Origin: Oxalobacteraceae bacterium UBA6018 | GTDB taxonomy: Bacteria; Pseudomonadota; Gammaproteobacteria; Burkholderiales; Burkholderiaceae_D | Length of the DNA stretch: 64,000 nt | Direction: 5' to 3' | Assembly (NCBI GenBank): GCA_002428015.1 | Contig: DIZW01000109.1 | Span: 54,592-118,591, forward strand | In this document: positions 44,149 to 52,990 of the stretch, in pieces | Layout: every line of letters begins with the position of its first letter | Position numbering within the stretch: the first letter of the stretch is position 1 | Notes under the pieces: generated by a model | The model's database searches: none | Told to the model about the DNA's origin: nothing | Seen by the model: the letters and a program-made list of their open reading frames with translations, nothing else | Program-made: the position numbers and the translations under genes

Positions 44149-45687
44149 GTGGATCAACTCAGCACCGGGCAGGGCGGCGAGCGCATCGAGTGCGACGTGC
44201 TGGTCATCGGCGGCGGCATCAACGGCGCCGGCATCGCGCGCGACGCCGCCGGACGCGGACTGGCGGTCGTGCTGTGCGAAAAAGACGACCTGGCCGCGCA
44301 TACCTCCTCCAGTTCCAGCAAGCTGATCCACGGCGGCCTGCGCTACCTGGAACAGTACGACTTCGGCCTCGTGCGCAAGGCCCTGCTCGAACGCGAGGTG
44401 CTGCTGCGCAGCGCGCCGCACATCATGTGGCCGCTGCGCTTCGTCATGCCGCACGACGCGGGCCAGCGCCCCGCGTGGCTGATCCGTGCCGGCCTTTGCC
44501 TGTACGACCAGCTGGCCCGGCGCGAGTTCCTGCCCGGCTCGAAAGGGGTGGCGCTGCGCTGCCATCCGGCCGGCTCCCCGCTGCAAGCGGCGTTCACGCG
44601 CGGCTTCGAGTATTCCGACGGCTGGGTCGACGACGCCCGCCTGGTGGTGCTGGCCGCCCTCGACGCGCGCGAACGCGGCGCCCGCATCCTGACCCGCACC
44701 CGCTGCGCCGATCTCGCGCGCGGCGCCACCCACTGGCAGGCCAGCCTGCACGGCGCCGACGGGCGCGTGGCCGAGGTGCGGGCGCGCTGCCTGGTCAACG
44801 CCGCCGGGCCGTGGGCCGGCCACCTGCTGCCGCACGCGGTGCGCGCCTGCGAGCCGCTGCGCCTGATCAAGGGCAGCCACATCGTCGTGCCCAAGCTGTT
44901 CGACCATCCCTACGCCTACATCTTCCAGCATCCCGACGGGCGCATCGTGTTCGCCATCCCCTACGAGCGCGACTTCACCCTGGTCGGCACCACCGACGTC
45001 GATTACCACGGCAACCTGGACCAGGTCTCCATCGACGCGAACGAAATCGCCTACCTGTGCCACCTGGTGAACCGCTACTTCACGCGCCAGATCACGCCGG
45101 CCGAGGTACGCTGGAGCTACTCCGGCGTGCGCCCGCTGGTGCAGGATGCCGGCGCCAAGGCCGCCGCCGTCACGCGCGACTTCCGCCTCGAGCACGACAG
45201 CGCCGGTGCGCCCCTGCTCACCGTCCTGGGCGGCAAGATCACCACCTTCCGCAAGCTGGCCGAGCAGGCGGTGGACTGGATCGGCCCCGCGCTCGGCAAC
45301 GCCGGCCCCGCCTGGACCGCGAACGCCTGCCTGCCCGGCGGCGACCTGTTCGGCGAGCGTCCGTCCAGCCGCGGCGTGCTCGAATTCGATCAATGGCAGG
45401 GCTGCCTGCAGCGCCGCTTCCCCTGGCTGCCGCCGGCGCTGGTGGCACGCTACGCGCGCGCCTACGGCACCCGGGTCTTGGTCATGCTGGCCGGCTGCCG
45501 TGCCATGGACGACCTGGGCCGCGAGATCCTGCCCGGCCTGTACGAGGCCGAGGTGGAATACCTGATGGGCCAGGAATGGGCCCGCTGCGCCGACGATATC
45601 CTGTGGCGCCGCTCCAAGCTGGGCCTGCACCTGGCGCCCGGCAGCGCCGCCGTGCTCGACCAGTGGATGGGCGCGCGCGGACGCTGA
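44149..45687 (+). CDS. glpD: Aerobic glycerol-3-phosphate dehydrogenase
   Basis: The protein has 512 residues from GTG 44149, behind GGGGAAG (an in-frame GTG at 44128 would add seven). The FAD motif VLVIGGGINGAGIARDAAGR is at the N-terminus, with SSKLIHGGLRYLE, VNAAGPWAGHLLP, IPYERDFTLVGTTDVDY, YSGVRPLVQD and GGKITTFRKLAEQA. It oxidises glycerol-3-phosphate to dihydroxyacetone phosphate at the inner membrane and feeds electrons to quinone. No glpK or glpF is adjacent. Confidence 0.95.
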   Translation: MDQLSTGQGGERIECDVLVIGGGINGAGIARDAAGRGLAVVLCEKDDLAAHTSSSSSKLIHGGLRYLEQYDFGLVRKALLEREVLLRSAPHIMWPLRFVMPHDAGQRPAWLIRAGLCLYDQLARREFLPGSKGVALRCHPAGSPLQAAFTRGFEYSDGWVDDARLVVLAALDARERGARILTRTRCADLARGATHWQASLHGADGRVAEVRARCLVNAAGPWAGHLLPHAVRACEPLRLIKGSHIVVPKLFDHPYAYIFQHPDGRIVFAIPYERDFTLVGTTDVDYHGNLDQVSIDANEIAYLCHLVNRYFTRQITPAEVRWSYSGVRPLVQDAGAKAAAVTRDFRLEHDSAGAPLLTVLGGKITTFRKLAEQAVDWIGPALGNAGPAWTANACLPGGDLFGERPSSRGVLEFDQWQGCLQRRFPWLPPALVARYARAYGTRVLVMLAGCRAMDDLGREILPGLYEAEVEYLMGQEWARCADDILWRRSKLGLHLAPGSAAVLDQWMGARGR

Positions 45688-45738
45688 CGGTGGACGCCCC
45701 GGGCGGGCTCACCGGCCACCCAGGCGCCACGGGCGCGC

Positions 45739-47021
<1,283 letters not shown>

Positions 47022-47025
<4 letters not shown>

Positions 47026-47918
47026 GCCGGCACCGCGTCGCCGATGGCGAAATTGGCCATGGTCTCGAGGGCGCGCACCAGCGCCGAATGATCCCAGCCC
47101 GCGCCGCCGTGGGCCGCGCAGGCGCTGAACAGCTGTTGGGCGCTGGCCGTGTTGGGCAGGCTCAGGCCCATCTGGCGCGCGCTGGCCAGCGCCAGGTTCA
47201 GGTCCTTCTGGTGCAGCTCGATCCGGAAGCCCGGCTCAAACGTGCGCTTGACCATGCGCTCGCCGTGCACCTCCAGCACGCGCGAGGCGGCGAATCCGCC
47301 CATGAGCGCCTGGCGCACCTTGGCCGCGTCGGCGCCCATGCGCGCGGCGAACAGCAGGGCCTCGGCCACCGCTTCGATATTGAGCGCCACGATGATCTGG
47401 TTGGCGACCTTGGTGGTCTGGCCGTCGCCGTTGGCGCCAACGAGGGTGATGTTCTTGCCCATCAGTTCAAACAGTGGACGGACCCGCTCGAAGGCCTGCT
47501 GCGGCCCGCCCACCATGATGGTCAGGCTGGCGGCGCGCGCGCCCACTTCGCCGCCGGACACCGGCGCATCCAGGTAGTCGCAGCCGAGCGCGTTGATGCG
47601 GGCGGCGAACTGCTTGGTCTCGATCGGCGAGATCGAGCTCATGTCGACCACCACCTTGCCGGGCGTGAGGCCGTGCGCCACGCCGTCCTCGCCAAACAGC
47701 ACCGCCGCCACGTGCGGCGTGTCGGGCACCATGACGATGATGATGTCGGCCTCGCGCGCCACCTCGCGCGCGCAGGCGCAGGCGTGGGCGCCGCGCCCGG
47801 TCAGCTCGGCCGGCAGCGGCCTGACGTCGTGCAGGTACAGTTGATGGTCGCCCGCCAGCAAGTGGACCGCCATGGGCGTGCCCATGATGCCCAGGCCAAT
47901 GAAACCGATTTTGCTCAT
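47022..47918 (-). CDS. garR: 2-hydroxy-3-oxopropionate (tartronate semialdehyde) reductase
   Basis: The protein has 298 residues of the beta-hydroxyacid dehydrogenase family. The dinucleotide motif IGFIGLGIMGTPMAVHLL is at the N-terminus, with LDAPVSGGEVGARAASLTIM and the catalytic Lys in TTKVANQIIVALNIEAVAEA. It reduces tartronate semialdehyde to D-glycerate, the step between the aldolase and the glycerate kinase encoded on either side. It could equally be called glxR, since no glyoxylate carboligase or glucarate dehydratase is in the window to decide the pathway. Confidence 0.93.
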
Positions 47919-47992
47919 GTTGTCATCCTAGTCGATAAATGTGGGGTGGGTCGCATTTTTGCGTTCATTACGTTTCATTGCGTTCATTGCGC

Positions 47993-48754
47993 TCATTGGT
48001 AGCGCGCCGCGAGCTGCTCGGCGCCGCGCGCCAGGATGCCGGTGTCGCTGCCGACGGCGATGAAGTTCGCGCCCAGGCCGATCCAGCGCCGCGCCAGCGT
48101 TTCGTCACCGGTCAGGATGCCGGCCGCCATGCCGCAGGCGCGGATGCGCCCGATGGCGTCGTCGATCGCGGCGGCGACCTCCGGGTGGCCGGGCTGGCCG
48201 ATGTGGCCCATCGCGGCGGCCAGGTCGCCCGGGCCGATGAAGATGCCGTCCACGCCGTCGACGTCGGCGATGGCTTCGATGTTGGCCAGCGCGCCCGGAG
48301 TCTCCACCTGCACCAGCACGCACAGCTGGTCCTCGCAGGCGCTCGGGTAGTCCTTGATCCGGCCGAAGTCCGAGGCGCGCGCCGCGGCCGCGTAACCGCG
48401 CACGCCGCGCGGCGGATAGCGCGTGGCGGCCACCGCGGCGCGCGCCTCGTCGGCGTTTTCGACGAACGGGATCAGCAGGGTCTGGGCGCCGATGTCGAGA
48501 TAGCGCTTGATGGTGACGGTGTCGTTCCAGGGCGGGCGCACGATCGGGTGGGTGTCCCCGCGCGCGATCGCCTGCAACTGGGAGTGGACCATCGGCAGCT
48601 CGTTGGGGGAATGCTCGGTGTCGAGCAGCAGCCAGTCGAAGCCGGCGTTGGCGAGCACTTCCACGGTGACGTTGCTGGACAGGCCGGACCACAGGCCGAG
48701 CTGCAAGTCGCCTTTCCGGATCGCACGTTTGAATGAGTTGCTAGGCACTTTCAT
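47993..48754 (-). CDS. garL: HpcH/HpaI-family aldolase (2-dehydro-3-deoxyglucarate aldolase-like)
   Basis: The protein has 253 residues from ATG 48754 behind GGAGG. It is a class II metal-dependent aldolase: GLWSGLSSNVTVEVLANAGF, WLLLDTEHSPNE, ARWNDTV-like PPWNDTVTIKR, VQVETPGALANIEAIADVDG, and GIFIGPGDLAAAMG. In the GarL reaction it splits 2-dehydro-3-deoxyglucarate into pyruvate and tartronate semialdehyde, which the next two genes take to phosphoglycerate. Related 4-hydroxy-2-oxoheptanedioate aldolases cannot be excluded from sequence alone. Confidence 0.87.
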   Translation of the reverse strand: MKVPSNSFKRAIRKGDLQLGLWSGLSSNVTVEVLANAGFDWLLLDTEHSPNELPMVHSQLQAIARGDTHPIVRPPWNDTVTIKRYLDIGAQTLLIPFVENADEARAAVAATRYPPRGVRGYAAAARASDFGRIKDYPSACEDQLCVLVQVETPGALANIEAIADVDGVDGIFIGPGDLAAAMGHIGQPGHPEVAAAIDDAIGRIRACGMAAGILTGDETLARRWIGLGANFIAVGSDTGILARGAEQLAARYQ

Positions 48755-49304
48755 GTTGTTTCCTCCATCGGCCGCGAGGCCAGGGTTGATATGGGCGCCG
48801 CGAGCGGCGCGCGTTGTTGCGAAAGGCGGGAAGGGCGGCCGCCGGTTTTTAGGCGGCTGCAAAAACACATTTAGTTATCTGTTGTCGTACAACTAAAAAT
48901 CCACGGTTCACCTTAAATTGTTCATGGTATGCCGCCATCGTGACTGCGAGACGCGCCTGTCCAATCTATGCAGAAAGCATATTTTTCTTTACCGGTCACA
49001 CGCGTGGTCCGAAAATGATAATCTATGCACTATGGCCTAAAAGATATCACGAATTGATACGACTTCGTACAACTTATTTTTGATTATTTGTCGCTGTAGG
49101 ACGGTGGAAATGTGCGGCGGCGATGCGCATCTGCGTTCGATTGCGCCGTGTTAAACCCGGCTATGCGTGAGGAATGGGGTGGCGCAAATAGCGGGCTTGT
49201 CATCCCTCCAACATGTGAAAGGGCAGGACGGCCATGCGCCTATCCTGCGCTGTCCGGCCAATGCCCTGACAGGCGCGATGCCGATCACCACACTGGAGCG
49301 TCCC
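48755..49304. other. Intergenic region between garL and a lipoprotein gene
   Basis: About 550 bases. It holds the GntR-type operator(s) and an AT-rich tract (48961-49095) likely to contain promoters for both divergent genes. Open frames at 49110-49300 have no ribosome site or recognisable product. Confidence 0.45.
48882..48892. promoter_or_regulatory. GntR/FadR-type operator upstream of garL
   Basis: TTGTCGTACAA fits the FadR-subfamily GntR pattern TNGTNNNACNA and lies within the palindrome GTTGTCGTACAAC, about 130 bases upstream of the aldolase start. A weaker related site with TTCGTACAA is at 49065-49073. A GntR repressor responding to an acid sugar is a likely controller, but none is encoded in the window. 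Confidence 0.5.
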
Positions 49305-50000
49305 ATGTTTCCTCTATCATCGACCAGCACTTCTTCCACGACCGCCGCTTTGTCCGCCTGCCTGCTCCTGGCAGCTTGCGGAGGCGGCGACAGCGCAGCC
49401 GAGTCGGCCCAAACCGGCTACCCGGAAACGCCGCACGAGCACGAGGCGGCGTCGCCACCGGTGGCCGTCGATCCGCCGGCCGCGCAGGCGCCGGCACCGG
49501 ATCCGGCGCCCGCGCCGGCCGATCCCGGCGCGGCGGCATCGGCAACGCCGGCAAGCACCGAAACCATCACGCTGGCTGCCACCACCACGCCGCTCGTGAA
49601 GGGAACCAGTAACGCGACGCCGTATTGGCCGGTCTGGTACGGCAACGGCAAGCCCGTTGACGGCGTGAACTGCCTGGTCAATGGCAATAACCACCATCAC
49701 GCCCTGATCTCGATCTACAAGGACGGCAAGCGCCTGGGGTTTCCGGACGGGATAGGGCGCATGCATGCGGGCTGCTATCACGCCTATGAACTGCACGTGC
49801 ATGACGTGACCGGCATCATTCACATGGAAACGGACGTGCCCAAGACCTTCAAGCTGGGCCAATGGTTCGCCCTGTGGGTGCAATCATTGACGCGCGACAC
49901 CGTGGCTGGGCTGGCCGGTCCGGTGCGCTACTACATCATCGAAAACGACAAGATCACGCGCTACGAACGAATAGCGGCTTGCCGTCGATGGCGACGCTAA
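49305..50000 (+). CDS. His-rich lipoprotein of unknown function
   Basis: The protein has 231 residues from ATG 49305 behind GGAG. A lipoprotein signal ends at lipobox LLAACG. A Pro/Ala-rich linker covers about residues 40-95. The C-terminal domain is rich in His and aromatic residues: NGNNHHHALISIYKDGKRLG, then CYHAYELHVHDVTGIIHMET and KLGQWFALWVQSL. The spacing CxHxxxLHxHDxxGxxH looks like a metal site and resembles a recurring domain of secreted proteins whose function I cannot name. The last residues (AACRRWRR) overlap an antisense truncated gene and may not be ancestral. Confidence 0.72.
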   Translation: MFPLSSTSTSSTTAALSACLLLAACGGGDSAAESAQTGYPETPHEHEAASPPVAVDPPAAQAPAPDPAPAPADPGAAASATPASTETITLAATTTPLVKGTSNATPYWPVWYGNGKPVDGVNCLVNGNNHHHALISIYKDGKRLGFPDGIGRMHAGCYHAYELHVHDVTGIIHMETDVPKTFKLGQWFALWVQSLTRDTVAGLAGPVRYYIIENDKITRYERIAACRRWRR

Positions 50001-50106
50001 AGTCCGGCGAGCGCTGCTGGGCGATTTCTTCAACGGCCAGCGCATCGCCGACGGCGAGCATGGCGGCGCTGGCGGCGCTTGATTTGACGAACGAACGGCG
50101 ATCCAT
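49954..50106 (-). pseudogene. Truncated Tat-signal protein fragment
   Basis: A 50-codon frame with a good ribosome site (GAGGAAATC before ATG 50106) encodes a twin-arginine-like signal (MDRRSFVKSSAASAAMLAVG) and about 25 further residues before a stop. A Tat signal normally leads a much larger folded enzyme, so this looks like the 5' remnant of a gene whose body has been lost. It overlaps the end of the opposite-strand lipoprotein gene by 47 bases. Confidence 0.5.
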
Positions 50107-50265
50107 GATTTCCTCGTAACGGGTCCAGGCCAATTGGGCGAGTATGAGGCAGGTCCGGTCCGGCAGCGCGACGGTGCCACGGCGCGCGCGCACTTTCATG
50201 ACGTTTAGTAATCCGATGCAACGAGGGCGCCGATCGCGGCAAGGCCGTGAGCGGGGCGCAAACGA

Positions 50266-50313
50266 CAAGGCCCGCGCCGCACGCCGCCTGAAGCGGATGC
50301 GGCGCGGGCCTTG
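50266..50313 (-). terminator. Long hairpin, probable terminator after the GH31 gene
   Basis: CAAGGCCCGCGCCGCA (50266-50281) pairs perfectly with TGCGGCGCGGGCCTTG (50298-50313) across a 16-base loop, 45 bases past the stop of the leftward GH31 gene. The following minus-strand bases (TCGTTTG) are only weakly T-rich, so it could also act as an mRNA-stabilising hairpin. Confidence 0.55.
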
Positions 50314-50357
50314 CCCGGCGCGATGCCGATGCCGATGACTAGCGCATCGCTAGGCCA

Positions 50358-52703
50358 TCACTTGCCGATGACCTTGAGCAGGGCAGGGGCGTTCTTGGCC
50401 AATGCCTTGTCCTCGCCGCTGGCCGACAGGCTGCCGCTGGCGTTGTTCCAGTGCAGGCGGGTCAGGCTGGACTTGCCCTTCTCGTAGTCATACGACACGC
50501 CGTCGTCGTCATACAGCGCGAAGTCCGCATCCTGGCCCGGATACACGCGGATCGCGGCGATCGCCTGCTTGGTCGCGGTGGACTGGATATCGGCGCCCAG
50601 CGGCACGATCGAGCCGGCCTTGACGAACACCGGGATCTGCTCGATCGGCGCGGCCACCTTGACCCAGCGTCCACCGGCGAGCTTCTCGTTGGTCCAGAAG
50701 TTGTACCAGTCGCTGCCGGCCGGCAGGTACACGTCCTTCTCGGTCTGCCCCTGCTCCGTCACCGGCGCCACCAGGAAGGCCGGCCCGAACATGTACTCGG
50801 TGCCGATGTTGGCCACGTTGGCGTCGTGCGGGAAGTCCATCCACAGCGGCCGCATGAACGGCGCGCCGCTGTCGTAGGTGGCCTTGGCCTGGCTGTAGAT
50901 GTAGGGGATGAGCTGGTAGCGCAGCTGGTCGTAGCGCGCCAGCACGGCTTCGGCCTGCTTGCCGTACTCCCAGATCTCGGTGTGCTTGCGGTCGCCGTGC
51001 AGGCGCAGGGTCGGCAGGAAGGTGCCGTACTGGAACCAGCGGGTGAGCAGTTCAGGATAGTCGCTGTACTGGCCGACCATGCTGCGCGCGTCGGAAGGAT
51101 CGAGCAGCGGGGCCTTGGTGGCGCTGCTGGTGGCCGGCAGGCCTTGCCAGCCGCCGATGTCGTTGCCCCAGTAGGCGATGCCGGAGGCCGTCATGTTCAG
51201 CCCGGTCGGGATCTGGCGCGTCAGCGCTTCCCAGGTCGGGAACACGTCGGAGGACCAGAACAGGGCGCCGGTGCGCTGCGAGCCCAGGTAGGCGGCGCGC
51301 GAGAGGATCAGCACGCGCTTGTTCGGCTTCCACGCGCGCATGCCCTCGGCCACGCCTTCGACGTGCTCCAGCGGGAACAGGTTGTGGTAGCGGTCGCCGC
51401 TGCCGACGGAATAGAACGCGCCGTCCGGCACCAGGTCCGGTTCGGTTTCGTCCAGCCAAGGATAGTCGAAGCCGTGCGAGAGGATATTGTCGCGCGCGTG
51501 CTCCCAGAACCATTTGCGCGCGGCCGGATTGGTCGCGTCGATCAGGGCGCCGGCACGGTCGGAGCGGAAGGGCAGGCCGTCGATGGTCTTGCCGTCCTTG
51601 TCCTTCATCAGGTAGCCCTTGGTGTCGAGCTCGTTGAAGTAGCGGCCCGAGGTCTCGAAGCGCGGCCAGATCGAGATGATCGACTGCATGCCCATGCCGT
51701 GCAGCTGCTTGTTCATGCCGTCCGGGTCGGGGAACTGGGCCGGGTCGATGTCGAGCTGGCCCATGCGGGTCCAGTAGAACCAGTCGACCACCATCACGTC
51801 GAGCGGATATTTTTTCTGGCGGTAGGTGTTGGCCACGCGCAGCACTTCCTGCTGGCTCTCGTAGCGCGCCTTCGACTGGATCAGGCCGAACGCGGCCTTG
51901 GGCGGGATCGGCGTCTTGCCGGTCACGCGCGCATAGCCGGAGTACAGTTCCTCGGGCGTGCTGCCGGTGATGATGAAGAAGCTGACCCGTTCGCCCACGT
52001 TGGACTGGAACGAGGTGCTGCCGTTGATGGCGGCCACGAAGCGGGTGCGCGAGGGGTTGTCCCAGACGATGCCGTAGCCCTTGGACGAGACCATGAACGG
52101 CACGCACACGGACTCGCCTCCCGGCGCGTCGTACCAGTGCTGGCAGTCGAGCACGCGCCCGCGCAGGTCGAGCGCGCCCAGCGATTCCTGGTTCTGGCCC
52201 ATGCCGTAGTAGTGCTCGTCGGCGGGAGCGGCGAAGGCGGCGCCGACCTGGTAGGTTTTCTCGGTGTTGACGGTGTGGGGCGACATTTCCCAGCCGTTCA
52301 TGCTCAGGATCAGCTCGCCCTTGGCGTTCTTGACCTGCAGCCCGACCGGGGCCAGCTGGGGCGCGAAGTATTTTTCGCCGCTGCTGGGCACATGCGGCGG
52401 CGGGGCCGGGTTCACGTGCAGGCTCAGCGCGGATGAGGAGAAGGTGTCGCCGTCCTGGCCGCTGGTGAGGCGGAACGCGGCGTGCTCGCCCTTGTTGGGG
52501 AGGATGCCGTAGCCGGGGCCCTTGAGCGCCTCGGCCTTGTCGGCGGCGATGGTCACGTGCACGATGTTGGGGCCGTAGGGCTCGACCGAGACCCAGGCGC
52601 CATTGCGGTCAAGCATGGTGGCCGGCGCGGCGTGGGCGGCCGGCACAATGGCCAGCGCCGAGGCGAGGGCCGCCAGGGTCGTGTTAATGGAAAGCAGTTT
52701 CAT
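50358..52703 (-). CDS. GH31 glycoside hydrolase (alpha-xylosidase/alpha-glucosidase type)
   Basis: The protein has 781 residues with a Sec signal peptide (cleavage near AHAAP). The GH31 barrel carries the nucleophile motif WLDETEPDLVPDG; the acid/base Asp is likely in LFWSSDVFPTWEALTRQI. Other family segments are PLDVMVVDWFYW and PTGLNMTASGIAYWGNDIGG. The W-L-D-x-T-E-P form is common in alpha-xylosidases active on xyloglucan fragments, but alpha-glucosidase activity is possible. It has a strong GGAGAA ribosome site, is divergent from the gene at 52991, and shares with it a LacI-type operator. Confidence 0.93.
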   Translation of the reverse strand: MKLLSINTTLAALASALAIVPAAHAAPATMLDRNGAWVSVEPYGPNIVHVTIAADKAEALKGPGYGILPNKGEHAAFRLTSGQDGDTFSSSALSLHVNPAPPPHVPSSGEKYFAPQLAPVGLQVKNAKGELILSMNGWEMSPHTVNTEKTYQVGAAFAAPADEHYYGMGQNQESLGALDLRGRVLDCQHWYDAPGGESVCVPFMVSSKGYGIVWDNPSRTRFVAAINGSTSFQSNVGERVSFFIITGSTPEELYSGYARVTGKTPIPPKAAFGLIQSKARYESQQEVLRVANTYRQKKYPLDVMVVDWFYWTRMGQLDIDPAQFPDPDGMNKQLHGMGMQSIISIWPRFETSGRYFNELDTKGYLMKDKDGKTIDGLPFRSDRAGALIDATNPAARKWFWEHARDNILSHGFDYPWLDETEPDLVPDGAFYSVGSGDRYHNLFPLEHVEGVAEGMRAWKPNKRVLILSRAAYLGSQRTGALFWSSDVFPTWEALTRQIPTGLNMTASGIAYWGNDIGGWQGLPATSSATKAPLLDPSDARSMVGQYSDYPELLTRWFQYGTFLPTLRLHGDRKHTEIWEYGKQAEAVLARYDQLRYQLIPYIYSQAKATYDSGAPFMRPLWMDFPHDANVANIGTEYMFGPAFLVAPVTEQGQTEKDVYLPAGSDWYNFWTNEKLAGGRWVKVAAPIEQIPVFVKAGSIVPLGADIQSTATKQAIAAIRVYPGQDADFALYDDDGVSYDYEKGKSSLTRLHWNNASGSLSASGEDKALAKNAPALLKVIGK

Positions 52704-52990
52704 CGTTCTCCTCTGTTTTTTTTCATTCGATCGCAGGCGCGAAGCCGGCCACTGGCCTTAGCTTCACGCACATCGATCTATTCTGCAACCTAAATCGCAC
52801 CCCCGGCAATTGTGAAAATCACCAAGCTGGGGAATGATTCATGGCAAGAGGCGCGCCGCTGTCAATACGCGTCGAAATGCTGCGCTGACAAGTTTTGATA
52901 GCGCTCTCATTTTCGCTTGCCAAGTAACAAAAAACCGGCTTAGGATGCACATCCACAGCACAAAATCACAACGATCAGCCAGGGAGACCC
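52704..52990. other. Divergent promoter region, GH31 and secreted protein
   Basis: About 290 bases, AT-richer than its surroundings. It contains the LacI-type operator. The GH31 side begins with a GAGGAGAACG ribosome site and the other side with CAGGGAGACC. I see no gene. Confidence 0.6.
52896..52909. promoter_or_regulatory. LacI-family operator between divergent genes
   Basis: TGATAGCGCTCTCA is a near-perfect palindrome around AGCGCT (12 of 14 positions symmetric), typical of LacI/GalR-family operators for sugar-use genes. It lies 193 bases upstream of GH31 and 82 bases upstream of the divergent secreted protein, so one repressor could control both. No LacI gene is in the window. Confidence 0.7.
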
